Of a DNA stretch of 34,022 nt, positions 17,643 to 25,387 are shown in pieces. Numbering within the stretch: the stretch's first letter is position 1; every line of letters begins with the position of its first letter. The translations under genes were made by a program, and so were the position numbers. The stretch is taken from NCBI RefSeq assembly GCF_023050945.1, contig NZ_JALKIM010000036.1, positions 1 to 34,022 on the forward strand. Reading direction: 5' to 3'. This DNA is from Anaerobiospirillum sp. NML120448. GTDB lineage: Bacteria > Pseudomonadota > Gammaproteobacteria > Enterobacterales > Succinivibrionaceae. The notes under the pieces are model-generated. The model was given only the letters and a program-made list of their open reading frames with translations, ran no database searches and was not told the origin of the DNA.

Positions 17643-19106
17643 TTAACGGCTCTGATAGTTTGGAGCTTCTTTAGTGATGGTTACATCGTGAACATGAGAC
17701 TCACGCATACCAGCACCAGTAATACGTACAAATTGAGACTTGGTACGTAACTCTTCAATAGTAGCGCAACCAGTTAAGCCCATAGCGGAGCGTAAGCCGC
17801 CCATTTGCTGATGGATAATGCCACGTACAGCACCCTTATAAGCTACACGACCCTCAATACCCTCAGGTACTAACTTATCAGCAGCATTATCGGTCTGGAA
17901 GTAACGATCAGCAGAGCCCTTGGACATAGCAGCTAAAGAGCCCATGCCACGGTAGGACTTGTAGGAACGACCTTGGTAAATCTCGATCTCACCTGGAGCC
18001 TCATCGGTACCAGCTAACATAGAGCCAACCATTACGCAGTGAGCACCAGCAGCTAAGGCCTTAGCAATATCACCAGAATAACGGATACCACCGTCAGCAA
18101 TAACCTTAACATCGCTACCACGAACAGCATCAACAGCGTTAGAAATAGCGGTCATCTGAGGAACACCACAACCAGTAACCATACGGGTGGTACAAATAGA
18201 ACCAGGGCCAATACCAACCTTAACAGCGCTCACGCCAGCCTCAGCTAAAGCTATAGCGCCCTCAGCAGTGGCCACATTACCACCGATGATTGGGAGATCT
18301 GGGTAGGTCTTACGTAAGTAGGAAATTCGGTCTAAAACACCCTGAGAATGGCCGTGAGAAGAATCAACTAATAATACGTCTACACCAGCTTCTACTAAGG
18401 CACGAGCACGCTCTTCGTTGCCTGGACCTGCACCAATAGCAGCACCAACACGTAAGCGGCCTAAAGCATCTTTACAAGCATTTGGCTTGTTAGCTGCCTT
18501 GTTGAAATCTTTAACAGTGATCATGCCCTTTAAGTGGAAAGCATCGTCAACTACAAGAACCTTCTCAATACGGTTCTCTTGCATTAACTTAATAACTTCC
18601 TCACGAGCGGTGTTTTCACGAACAGTTACTAAACGCTCTTTTGGAGTCATGATATCAACAACTTTTAATGAATTATCATTTAGGAAGCGTACATCACGAC
18701 CAGTAATAATACCTAAAAGGTTATCGTCAGCATCAACTACAGGGAAGCCAGCAAAACCATACTTAGAGGTTAAGAAACGGACATCAGCTAAGGTAGCATC
18801 AGGATGAATTACTACTGGCTTAGTTACCATGCCACTTTCAAAACGCTTTACACGTAAAACCTCTTCAGCCTGGCGATCGATTGGCATATTCTTATGAATA
18901 AAACCAATACCACCCTCTTGAGCTAAAGCAATAGCTAAGTTAGCCTCGGTCACAGTATCCATAGCCGATGAGATCATCGGAATATTGATCTTGATGTTGG
19001 AGGTTAAATAAGTGCTTAAATCAGCTGTATTTGGGAGCACTGTAGAATGTGCTGGAACTAATAAAAGATCATCAAAGGTTAAAGCTTCTTCAACGATGCG
19101 CAGCAT
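17643..19106 (-). CDS. guaB: IMP dehydrogenase
   Basis: 487 aa, the normal length. It oxidises IMP to XMP with NAD+, the first committed step to GMP. The TIM-barrel has the catalytic loop GPGSICTTR with Cys305, the same position as in E. coli. The Bateman module of two CBS domains is inserted at about 95-205 ([10 protein letters not shown] and TVKDFNKA segments). AAGGAGG, five bases before the ATG, is an excellent Shine-Dalgarno. It is followed by guaA and is divergent from the plus-strand group at 19524. The assignment is firm. Confidence 0.98.
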   Translation of the reverse strand: MLRIVEEALTFDDLLLVPAHSTVLPNTADLSTYLTSNIKINIPMISSAMDTVTEANLAIALAQEGGIGFIHKNMPIDRQAEEVLRVKRFESGMVTKPVVIHPDATLADVRFLTSKYGFAGFPVVDADDNLLGIITGRDVRFLNDNSLKVVDIMTPKERLVTVRENTAREEVIKLMQENRIEKVLVVDDAFHLKGMITVKDFNKAANKPNACKDALGRLRVGAAIGAGPGNEERARALVEAGVDVLLVDSSHGHSQGVLDRISYLRKTYPDLPIIGGNVATAEGAIALAEAGVSAVKVGIGPGSICTTRMVTGCGVPQMTAISNAVDAVRGSDVKVIADGGIRYSGDIAKALAAGAHCVMVGSMLAGTDEAPGEIEIYQGRSYKSYRGMGSLAAMSKGSADRYFQTDNAADKLVPEGIEGRVAYKGAVRGIIHQQMGGLRSAMGLTGCATIEELRTKSQFVRITGAGMRESHVHDVTITKEAPNYQSR

Positions 19107-19133
19107 AATGCCTCCTTAACTAAAATTTCGCAG

Positions 19134-19139
19134 ATTATA
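19134..19139 (-). promoter_or_regulatory. guaB -10 box
   Basis: A perfect TATAAT on the minus strand, 28 nt before the guaB ATG, predicts a 5' leader of about 20 nt. No good -35 is seen at 16-18 bp, which suggests activator dependence or a non-standard -35. Confidence 0.55.
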
Positions 19140-19523
19140 TCAAAAAGACTTAGCCATAACTCATTTTTCGAAAAGTAAATTTCAAATTTTTGCAAGCACA
19201 AGCTTCACACTTTTATCATAAATATCTGATATTTGAGGTACAGTCTAGCTTCTTAAGCTTTTTTGTATTATCTAGGCAAGGAGGGATTTTTTTAACTCTG
19301 ACTATTTTAAACTTATCGATTTAGTGCAAAAAACCGCAAAATAGCTAAAAATAAAATTAAACGTCCTACAGCTATGCTAAGCTTTATTAATTAGAATCTA
19401 ATTCTTAAGGCTATATTAAGAATATAAGGCTCACATTGTAGACTTTCATAGCTAACAACAAAGCTCGGTAAGCTTAAGGGGCTCAGTGAGCTTAAGTGTA
19501 ATTACAAATTAAGGTTGGGTTTT
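19140..19523. other. Divergent intergenic region with an operator-like inverted repeat
   Basis: No gene is seen. ATTCTTAA (19401-19408) and TTAAGAAT (19416-19423) form a perfect 8-bp inverted repeat with a 7-nt spacer, about 100 bp before the membrane-protein gene at 19524. It could be an operator or a leader hairpin for that group. Promoter boxes for the group are not clear. Confidence 0.4.
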
Positions 19524-20144
19524 ATGAAAAGAGATGCGCCTTTTGAGCCTATTGATGGCGATTTTGACAAGTTTATCCAAGAACTTCACAAAAATTCTGC
19601 CCATAATGCTGCTATCAATAAGAAGCTAGCTGAGCAAAAACTAAATGGCGGTGCTATCACCTTAGAGTCTCCACAGCAAAGCTTTAATAAGATTAGACAG
19701 CAACACAAAAATACCATGAGCAGCATTACTAGTGGTATCAATGAGTGTAGTCAACAGATCACTCAAGCTAGCTGTGCTCACAACATGTTTGATAACAGCG
19801 CAAGCTTTGGTAGCAACAACGCCAGCTTAGCCAATAGCTCCAGCTTTGGTAGCAGCAGTAGCACTGCCACTACTAATAACAATTTTGGTAATTACCAGAA
19901 TAAGAATGTTAGAAAAACAGCCCCTCGTAACGTAGCTAAAGAGACGAAAACTAGACCTATTAACAACCAAGTATCAAACATTAAAAGAAATAAGAAAGTG
20001 CCTAATCCTGTTTTTGGTATCTTTGGTATCTTCTGCCTCTTTATCTTTTTACTCAATGGCTCGCCAGTTGAAGGCATGATCTTCTTTGCCATTATGATTG
20101 GTATGCAAATCTTGAGCTTGATTATCTCTAACAGAAAGAAATAA
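19524..20144 (+). CDS. Two-TM protein of unknown function beside nfeD/SPFH
   Basis: 206 aa from the ATG at 19524; an in-frame TTG at 19515 is less likely. AAGG lies nine bases upstream. I do not recognise the family. Residues 1-85 are polar and helical-looking. About 85-130 is a low-complexity Ser/Asn/Phe-Gly tract (SSFGS, NNNFGN). A basic stretch (130-160) follows, then two membrane segments at about 160-200 closing with RNRKK-like basic residues. The long soluble part is probably cytosolic. The gene lies 37 bp before the NfeD-like gene, which suggests an added partner of the SPFH/NfeD membrane complex. Function unknown. Confidence 0.7.
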   Translation: MKRDAPFEPIDGDFDKFIQELHKNSAHNAAINKKLAEQKLNGGAITLESPQQSFNKIRQQHKNTMSSITSGINECSQQITQASCAHNMFDNSASFGSNNASLANSSSFGSSSSTATTNNNFGNYQNKNVRKTAPRNVAKETKTRPINNQVSNIKRNKKVPNPVFGIFGIFCLFIFLLNGSPVEGMIFFAIMIGMQILSLIISNRKK

Positions 20145-20181
20145 GAACTAATCCCTAATTAATTTTGGCCCGAGGTTTTTT

Positions 20182-20661
20182 ATGACTATTTACTATATTG
20201 GATGGTTTGTCGTAGCTTTAGTGCTATTAATTGTAGAAATTAATGCCATGAGCTTTTACTTAGTTGCTTTAGCATTAGGTGCTATTGCAGGTGGTATTAG
20301 TGCTTATATGGAGCAAACTTTTACTCAGCAAGCTGTAGTAGCTGGTATTGTTACTATGATTGCATCCATCTTAAGCTTTTATCTACGTAAAAAGCTTAAA
20401 TCACCTAAAGACAATTCTAACAATGTCTTAGATATAGGACAAAGAGTTACTGTTCAGCCTGACAATATTAATGCTGACGGCTCAGCTAAAGTTCTTTATC
20501 GTGGTGCAGAATGGCAAGCCTTTGCCAGCGAAGGTTCTTTAAGTTCTGGCATTTTTCTCATTGAAAGTGTTAATGGTACTCAACTAATTTTAGGCACAAA
20601 AGTTAGTGAATACCCAGAAAAGAAGAATAGCGACAACGCCAGCGACAACGCTAGCTCATAG
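20182..20661 (+). CDS. NfeD-like membrane protein (YbbJ type)
   Basis: 159 aa. The first 75 residues contain hydrophobic segments (about 3-22, 25-45, 50-68). The C-terminal 80 residues look like the small OB-fold beta domain of short NfeD proteins (DIGQRVTVQPDNI, GSAKVLYRGAEWQA). Proteins of this type are partners of SPFH/stomatin proteins and are thought to act in membrane organisation. The gene lies just upstream of the SPFH gene, as in many bacteria. GAGG, six bases before the ATG, is the ribosome site. Confidence 0.85.
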   Translation: MTIYYIGWFVVALVLLIVEINAMSFYLVALALGAIAGGISAYMEQTFTQQAVVAGIVTMIASILSFYLRKKLKSPKDNSNNVLDIGQRVTVQPDNINADGSAKVLYRGAEWQAFASEGSLSSGIFLIESVNGTQLILGTKVSEYPEKKNSDNASDNASS

Positions 20662-20722
20662 CAAAATGAACCAAAACCTTAAATCTTAGCAGACTCTATT
20701 GACTGTCATTACATTAAATACC

Positions 20723-20758
20723 AAGGAGAAGAGTAGTTCATACTCTTAGAAAACTATG
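20723..20758 (+). promoter_or_regulatory. Ribosome binding site with a hairpin between SD and start codon
   Basis: AAGGAG (20723-20728) is 27 nt from the only plausible ATG (20756), too far for normal initiation. The bases right after it, AAGAGTA (20729-20735) and TACTCTT (20741-20747), form a perfect 7-bp stem with loop GTTCA. If folded, the spacing becomes 8 nt, which is ideal. An in-frame TAG at 20747-20749 rules out an earlier start. SD-bridging hairpins are known from phage T4 genes. Confidence 0.6.
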
Positions 20759-21706
20759 GATATCTTTTACTTTATACCAGCGCCGCTCATTTTAGCTTTA
20801 GTCTTTATTGTTCTGGCTATTGTCTTTGCTTATAAGGGCATTAAAGTTGTGCCTCAGCAATCTGCTTGGGTTGTAGAGCGCTTAGGAAAGTTTAAAACTG
20901 TACTTAACCCAGGCTTAAACTTCATTATTCCTTTTATTGATAATGTAGCTTACCGTCATTCATTAAAGGAAATTCCTCTTGATACCCCTGCTCAGGTATG
21001 TATTACTCGTGATAATACCCAGCTTAGCGTTGATGGCGTGTTGTTCTTCCAAGTTACCGACCCAATGCGTGCTAGCTATGGTACTTCCAACTATGTAATT
21101 GCTATTACTCAATTAGCACAAACCACTTTACGTTCTGTGATCGGTCGTATGGAGCTGGATAAGACTTTTGAAGAGCGTGATGTTATTAACTCTGAGGTTG
21201 TTTCAGCTATTGATGATGCTGCATTAAACTGGGGTGTAAAAGTACTACGTTATGAGATTAAGGACTTAACCCCTCCTGCTGTTATCTTACAGGCTATGCA
21301 GCAACAAATTACTGCTGAGCGTGAAAAGCGTGCCTTAATTGCAGAATCTGAGGGCCGTAAGCAAGAGCAAATCAACTTAGCTACTGGTGAAAAGCAAGCT
21401 GCTATTGCTCGCTCTGAGGGTGAAAAGCAGGCTGAAATTAATAAGGCCGAAGGTCAAGCTGCTGCTACTTTAGCCATTGCTACAGCAACAGCTGAAGCTT
21501 TACGCAAGGTTGCCGATGCTACCCAGGCTCAAGGCGGTATGACAGCTGTTAACTTACAAGTTGCAGAAAAGTACATTACTGCCTTTAATGAGTTAGCCCG
21601 TACTAATAATACCTTAATCGTGCCTGCTAACATGGGCGACATGAGCACCTTAATCAGCTCTGCTATGAAGATTGTGAGCGCCAACCAGCAACCACCAGTT
21701 AAATAG
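20756..21706 (+). CDS. SPFH/Band 7 stomatin-like membrane protein (QmcA type)
   Basis: 316 aa. One N-terminal membrane segment (about 5-28) is followed by the SPFH domain (about 28-190; VVPQQSAWVVERLGKF, PGLNFIIPF, RASYGTSNY, MELDKTFEERD). A long Ala/Glu/Lys coiled-coil (about 190-262) has repeated EGEKQA units, and a C-terminal segment (about 280-316) follows. This is the layout of QmcA/paraslipin proteins, which form large oligomeric cages on the inner membrane. It works with the upstream NfeD-like protein. The ribosome site is unusual, with a hairpin between Shine-Dalgarno and ATG. Confidence 0.92.
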   Translation: MDIFYFIPAPLILALVFIVLAIVFAYKGIKVVPQQSAWVVERLGKFKTVLNPGLNFIIPFIDNVAYRHSLKEIPLDTPAQVCITRDNTQLSVDGVLFFQVTDPMRASYGTSNYVIAITQLAQTTLRSVIGRMELDKTFEERDVINSEVVSAIDDAALNWGVKVLRYEIKDLTPPAVILQAMQQQITAEREKRALIAESEGRKQEQINLATGEKQAAIARSEGEKQAEINKAEGQAAATLAIATATAEALRKVADATQAQGGMTAVNLQVAEKYITAFNELARTNNTLIVPANMGDMSTLISSAMKIVSANQQPPVK

Positions 21707-21752
21707 CACCACGCCCCAAGGCACACAAAAAATACAATTAATTACCTATAAT

Positions 21753-21809
21753 AGCCAAGCTCAAGCACCTTTAGTCATCTTAGATTAAAGCCTTGAGCTT
21801 GGCTTTTTT
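21753..21809 (+). terminator. Rho-independent terminator of the SPFH group
   Basis: AGCCAAGCTCAAG (21753-21765) pairs with CTTGAGCTTGGCT (21792-21804) in a perfect 13-bp stem around a 26-nt loop, followed by six T. The long loop is unusual, but the T-run is clear. Confidence 0.85.
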
Positions 21810-22298
21810 ATATCCGCCCTACCACCAGACCAAACTTTCAGCTTCCAATCACTCTTAACACTCCTACCATCCCTAACAGTTACAGACCACGATAGCTCAT
21901 TATCAGGGTAAGCTTCCAATTAACCACTAAATACCTAAGCACAGCACTAACCGCTAAAAGAAAGCATACTCATGCACCTTTGTTACACTATCCACTACAC
22001 TAGTGGCAGCAAGTCTTGTGTACAGCGTAAAGCGTCCTACTAAGCTAAACACTTAGCCCATAGTAGTTCTAGTAGCGGTATAGCTTTATGGACATAAATG
22101 TAATTCACATAGCCACGAACTATTAACCACTAACCATTAAGAGCCCCTTAGCAGACAACAATTTATGGTTTAAGGTTGGCAATATAAGGAAAAAGATAAG
22201 CAATGAGCCTGATCAGGCATCTAACAGGTAATTGGAAATTATGAAAGGTAAGGATGGGAGTGCTTTTGTTTAATATTTTGATAGATACAACAAAAGGA
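21810..22298. other. Intergenic region without visible gene
   Basis: About 490 bp between the SPFH terminator and the tRNA terminator. No open frame with a ribosome site, no RNA gene and no strong repeat was found. Confidence 0.5.
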
Positions 22299-22300
22299 TA

Positions 22301-22324
22301 AAAAATAAGAACCTTGCGGTTCTT
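22301..22324 (-). terminator. Terminator of the tRNA cluster
   Basis: AAGAACC (22307-22313) pairs with GGTTCTT (22318-22324) around a TTGC loop. On the minus strand it is followed by ATTTTT. It lies ten bases past the last tRNA. Confidence 0.85.
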
Positions 22325-22333
22325 CAAAAAAAA

Positions 22334-22411
22334 TGGTGGATGCTATAGGACTCGAACCTATGACCCTCTGCTTGTAAGGCAGATGCTCTAACCAGACTGA
22401 GCTAAGCATCC
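22334..22411 (-). tRNA. tRNA-Val(TAC), copy 2
   Basis: A full cloverleaf: acceptor GGATGCT/AGCATCC, D-stem GCTC/GAGC, anticodon loop CTTACAA (anticodon TAC), T-stem ATAGG/CCTAT and encoded CCA. It is identical to the copy at 22514 and last in transcription order. Confidence 0.95.
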
Positions 22412-22415
22412 ATAA

Positions 22416-22491
22416 TGGTGGGTCGTGAGGGGTTCGAACCCGCGACCAACGGATTAAGAGTCCGCTGCTCTACCAACTGAGCTAACGACCC
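22416..22491 (-). tRNA. tRNA-Lys(CTT), copy 3
   Basis: Acceptor GGGTCGT/ACGACCC, anticodon loop CTCTTAA (anticodon CTT), encoded CCA. The T-stem pairs GCGGG with CCCTC and so has a C-U mismatch at its second pair. It differs from the other two copies by one base in the T-loop (TTCGAAC, not TTCGAAT). Confidence 0.95.
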
Positions 22492-22513
22492 ATTATAGGA
22501 TTTTTTTTAATAA

Positions 22514-22591
22514 TGGTGGATGCTATAGGACTCGAACCTATGACCCTCTGCTTGTAAGGCAGATGCTCTAACCAGACTGAGCTAAGCATCC
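22514..22591 (-). tRNA. tRNA-Val(TAC), copy 1
   Basis: Same sequence as the tRNA at 22334, anticodon TAC, CCA encoded. It sits between two Lys(CTT) genes, which suggests duplication of a Lys-Val unit. Confidence 0.95.
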
Positions 22592-22597
22592 ATAACA

Positions 22598-22673
22598 TGG
22601 TGGGTCGTGAGGGATTCGAACCCGCGACCAACGGATTAAGAGTCCGCTGCTCTACCAACTGAGCTAACGACCC
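22598..22673 (-). tRNA. tRNA-Lys(CTT), copy 2
   Basis: Anticodon loop CTCTTAA, encoded CCA, with the same T-stem mismatch (GCGGG against CCCTC) as the other two CTT copies. Confidence 0.95.
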
Positions 22674-22697
22674 ATGTTTGGGATTTTCTATCTTGAA

Positions 22698-22773
22698 TGG
22701 TGGGTCGTGAGGGATTCGAACCCGCGACCAACGGATTAAGAGTCCGCTGCTCTACCAACTGAGCTAACGACCC
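22698..22773 (-). tRNA. tRNA-Lys(CTT), copy 1
   Basis: Identical in sequence to the copy at 22598, anticodon CTT, CCA encoded. It is second in transcription order, behind Lys(TTT). Confidence 0.95.
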
Positions 22774-22794
22774 AGACAAGATACAAGATATTAA

Positions 22795-22869
22795 TGGTGG
22801 GTTGTGAGGGGATCGAACCCTCGACCAATGGATTAAAAGTCCACTGCTCTACCGCTGAGCTAACAACCC
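22795..22869 (-). tRNA. tRNA-Lys(TTT)
   Basis: Acceptor GGGTTGT/ACAACCC, anticodon loop CTTTTAA (anticodon TTT), encoded CCA. The T-stem GAGGG/CCCTC pairs fully, unlike the CTT copies. It is the first gene of the six-tRNA transcript. Confidence 0.95.
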
Positions 22870-22939
22870 ATTACGGCGTTGCCTCATTAGTACCTTGGTC
22901 AATTCGTTTTGTTTTACAGCATCGAACCGACGGGGTGCT

Positions 22940-22967
22940 ATTTTACTTAAATATTTAAGCAAAGCAA
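22940..22967 (-). promoter_or_regulatory. Candidate promoter of the tRNA cluster
   Basis: On the minus strand TTGCTT (22967-22962), a 16-bp spacer and TAAAAT (22945-22940) lie about 70 nt before the first tRNA. A GC-rich discriminator (AGCACCCCG) follows, typical of stable-RNA promoters. The spacer contains the perfect palindrome CTTAAATATTTAAG (22946-22959). Confidence 0.5.
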
Positions 22968-22998
22968 GCATTTTTTTAAAAAATTTTAACTTTTTTTC

Positions 22999-23024
22999 AA
23001 AAAAGGCTTAATTATGCCTTTTTT
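22999..23024. terminator. Bidirectional terminator with no assigned gene
   Basis: AAAAAAGGC (22999-23007) pairs with GCCTTTTTT (23016-23024) around an 8-nt loop, giving a U-run on both strands. It lies upstream of the tRNA promoter. No recognised gene ends nearby, so an unseen short transcript may end here. Confidence 0.7.
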
Positions 23025-23450
23025 CAAAGCATATTATTTTGACAAAATCTTAAAAAACCACCAAATGCCCCATTATTATTTTTAATAAAGCCTCAAACTT
23101 TTTTCCAAACTACTATTAAAAGCTGCTCTTAGACCTCTATCCTCCTACTCCATACACAATAATGATGCTTAACTTAATAGTGTAGCCCTTACTCAGCCAA
23201 CTAAACCTTACTTACCTACCTTAAAGGTAAAGAGCTTTATATAAGTAGAAAGTAATAGCCACTATTACTACTTAGCTTGCTTATGAGTGAAGTCTTAATG
23301 GCTATGGCCATGACCATGGCTACGGCTCCATAGCTATCAGGACAGCGCCAGTGCCAATACCAATGCTGATGCCAATGCCATGGCTACTAAAGCAGAGAAC
23401 ATTCATAATTGGTTAGTAGTGGAAAGCTACTTAATTAATAGGGAGACCCT
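23025..23450. other. Intergenic region with simple repeats
   Basis: AT-rich DNA without a supported gene. At about 23298-23385 it turns into GC-richer text with repeated ATGGCCATG-like and CCAATGC-like words, similar in style to the palindrome block at 6379-6514. Confidence 0.45.
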
Positions 23451-23570
23451 ATGTTTACTTTTGATTTTGGTGTTGGTTTGGTTTTGGCTGGGGCATTAAT
23501 AGCTCAGCTTACTATGTCATGCGTAGGCAGGAGGTGGAGTTTGTTTTGTGTAATTAAGAACTTCTATTAG
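23451..23570 (+). CDS. Possible small membrane peptide (39 aa)
   Basis: A 39-codon frame starting MFTFDFGVGLVLAG and ending at TAG (23568-23570). GGGAG, five bases before the ATG, is a good ribosome site. Residues about 6-25 are hydrophobic enough for one membrane span, followed by a basic end (GRRW). It lies about 125 bp before the radical SAM gene in the same direction. No family is recognised and it may be chance, so I give it modest weight. Confidence 0.35.
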   Translation: MFTFDFGVGLVLAGALIAQLTMSCVGRRWSLFCVIKNFY

Positions 23571-23693
23571 TTGGGCGCAAAATGATTTCTACTCTAATAG
23601 TGATTTTAGTAGAATAAGGCAAATTTAAGCCAACAATGGCTTTTATCTTAGTGGACTTATTATTAACTCAACTATTTAGTGGAAAAGATAGCT

Positions 23694-24677
23694 ATGCCAC
23701 AAAATTATCAACAGCTTGTTTCTCAAGACCTCTTAACTGAGTATTGCTATAAGAAAGCAAAATTAACTAAAGCTTTAGAAAATCCTCAATCTGTTGAGTT
23801 TGATATGCTCTATGCCTTAGTAGCTAAAGAAATGGCTAAGGTTGACCCACCTTTGATCATTCCTTATGTTGAGTTTTGTATTTCGGCCCAATGTACTTTA
23901 AAGTGCCGAGATTGTGCTAACTTTATGCAGCACTACCAAGGCAAAGCTAAGCCTATGGATCTAGAGGCTGTTAAATCTTGGATTGTGGCTTTTGTTGAGT
24001 CGGTTGATCACATCATGACCTTAAGATTGATGGGTGGTGAGCCTTTAATGCAAAAAGACTTTACTAAGCTTTTTGAGTTTGTCCTAACGCTACCAAAGAT
24101 TCAGCACATTCAAATTGTTAGCAATGCTACCTTGGTGCCAAAAGACGATTTGTTAGCTCTTATGGCTAATAACACTAAGTGCTCATTCTTCTTTTCTAAT
24201 TATGGTTCTAAGTTAGCCCCTAAGTATGATGCCATTGTGAAACATTGCTTAGACCATGGCGTACTAGTCCAATCTACTCCAGCTGATATTTCATGGTTTG
24301 ACATGGGAGATACCCATGATCGTCATCTTAGCGATGAACAAAAAGCTGTTGTGTACCAAAATTGTCCTAACAATTGCCGCCATGTTTGGAATGGCGAATT
24401 CCACCACTGCCCACGCTCTGCTCACGCCAAGTACTTAGGCTTAATTGAGATGCCAGAGCAAGATTATGTACCTTTATTAGAACTTGATAGTGCCACTCGC
24501 CGTGAGCGCATTAGAAAGATGTACGATGCACCTTTTATTGAGGCCTGTAATCATTGCTCTTTATCTAAAGAAGAGCTTAAGCTGGTTCCATGTGCTATTC
24601 AGGTTACCACCCAAAGACCAAAAGCTACCTCAAACAAAAACGCCAGCACTAAGCGTTCAAACAACAAGCGCAAATAA
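23694..24677 (+). CDS. Radical SAM protein with extra C-terminal cysteines
   Basis: 327 aa from the ATG at 23694; an in-frame GTG at 23679 is the alternative, and neither has a strong Shine-Dalgarno. The SAM-binding 4Fe-4S motif is CTLKCRDC (Cys67, 71, 74), and MGGEP at 113-117 binds SAM. The C-terminal part has six more Cys (224, 228, 239, 285, 288, 300) in a CPNNC...HHCP...CNHC arrangement, like the auxiliary cluster of SPASM/twitch-type enzymes. The last 20 residues are a basic Lys/Asn/Ser tail. No precursor peptide, glycosyltransferase or other partner is seen next to it, so the substrate is unknown. It is flanked by intergenic DNA on both sides. Confidence 0.85.
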   Translation: MPQNYQQLVSQDLLTEYCYKKAKLTKALENPQSVEFDMLYALVAKEMAKVDPPLIIPYVEFCISAQCTLKCRDCANFMQHYQGKAKPMDLEAVKSWIVAFVESVDHIMTLRLMGGEPLMQKDFTKLFEFVLTLPKIQHIQIVSNATLVPKDDLLALMANNTKCSFFFSNYGSKLAPKYDAIVKHCLDHGVLVQSTPADISWFDMGDTHDRHLSDEQKAVVYQNCPNNCRHVWNGEFHHCPRSAHAKYLGLIEMPEQDYVPLLELDSATRRERIRKMYDAPFIEACNHCSLSKEELKLVPCAIQVTTQRPKATSNKNASTKRSNNKRK

Positions 24678-24694
24678 GTGATCTTTTTTTCATA

Positions 24695-24736
24695 GAATCA
24701 GGCCTTAGCAATTTTGCTAGGGCCTGATTCATTTCT
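24695..24736 (+). terminator. Terminator-like hairpin after the radical SAM gene
   Basis: GAATCAGGCC (24695-24704) pairs with GGCCTGATTC (24721-24730), with an inner TAGC/GCTA stem and loop AATTTT. Only a short T-rich stretch (ATTTCT) follows, but a run of seven T precedes the stem. Confidence 0.6.
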
Positions 24737-24913
24737 ACTCGTATATAAAAAGCTATTGGCAATCATAAAGTCTTAACTGGTGCACCTTTGAGCGCAAACC
24801 TAGATATAAGCTGATATTCGGGCGTGATTTTACAATTTTGTAAAATGTGAAGCAGGGAAAATAAAATTTGCTTAGAATAACTTAATATTACTTAGAAAAG
24901 CCTCATTGTTAAC

Positions 24914-24941
24914 TTGATTTTGTGAGCAATTTCGCTAAAAT
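24914..24941 (+). promoter_or_regulatory. Candidate carAB promoter
   Basis: TTGATT (24914-24919), a 16-bp spacer and TAAAAT (24936-24941) predict a start near 24948, about 440 nt before the carA GTG. No other equally good promoter is seen in the gap, so carAB appears to have a long leader. Confidence 0.5.
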
Positions 24942-24948
24942 ACATGAG

Positions 24949-25387
24949 ACTTTGGCTGTCGTGTGTTCGAGCATAGGAACAAAACATCACACAAGCTTAA
25001 TTATTTTTGAGCTTATTTAAGATTTTTTACTTCCTGCAGCCCACTATAACTACAGGCTTAATTAAAGCTCTAGAGATGACAATGGACTATGATTAACTAT
25101 TAATCATTTCCACTAATTTAGTAACCAACAGAGGCTTTTATATCAAAAGGCATTTACTAAATTTAGAAGGCACCGAGGTTTAATTGAGCTCCTGCCTTTA
25201 GAGCATCTCCTTTGATTAACCATTTTTCTTAGGTTAGTTGTATCAACATCTAGCCCCTTAATGCTGCATAAAATTTATGCTTATTATGGTTATCAGCTGC
25301 CTGTGTTTTAGTCTGCTCATTACAACACTATGCTCTTATCACTCTTCTTAAAGTCGGTTTTATCAGCTCGAAATTTTGGAGGTATTT
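24949..25387 (+). other. Long carAB leader with an ArgR-box-like palindrome
   Basis: About 440 bp with no gene-sized frame. GCATAAAATTTATGC (25266-25280) is a perfect 15-bp palindrome similar to weak ARG boxes (TGCAT and ATGCA half-sites around an A/T core), as expected for an arginine-responsive second carAB promoter. GTGTG/CACAC and AGGCA/TGCCT pairs suggest leader stems. I recognise no known riboswitch. Confidence 0.4.

Noticed and set aside
18418-18807. 129-aa plus-strand frame
   Set aside because: It is fully antisense to guaB, which is intact and certain.
25261-25311. 16-codon Tyr-rich frame in the carAB leader
   Set aside because: No ribosome site, and the tyrosine content has no logic for carAB control.
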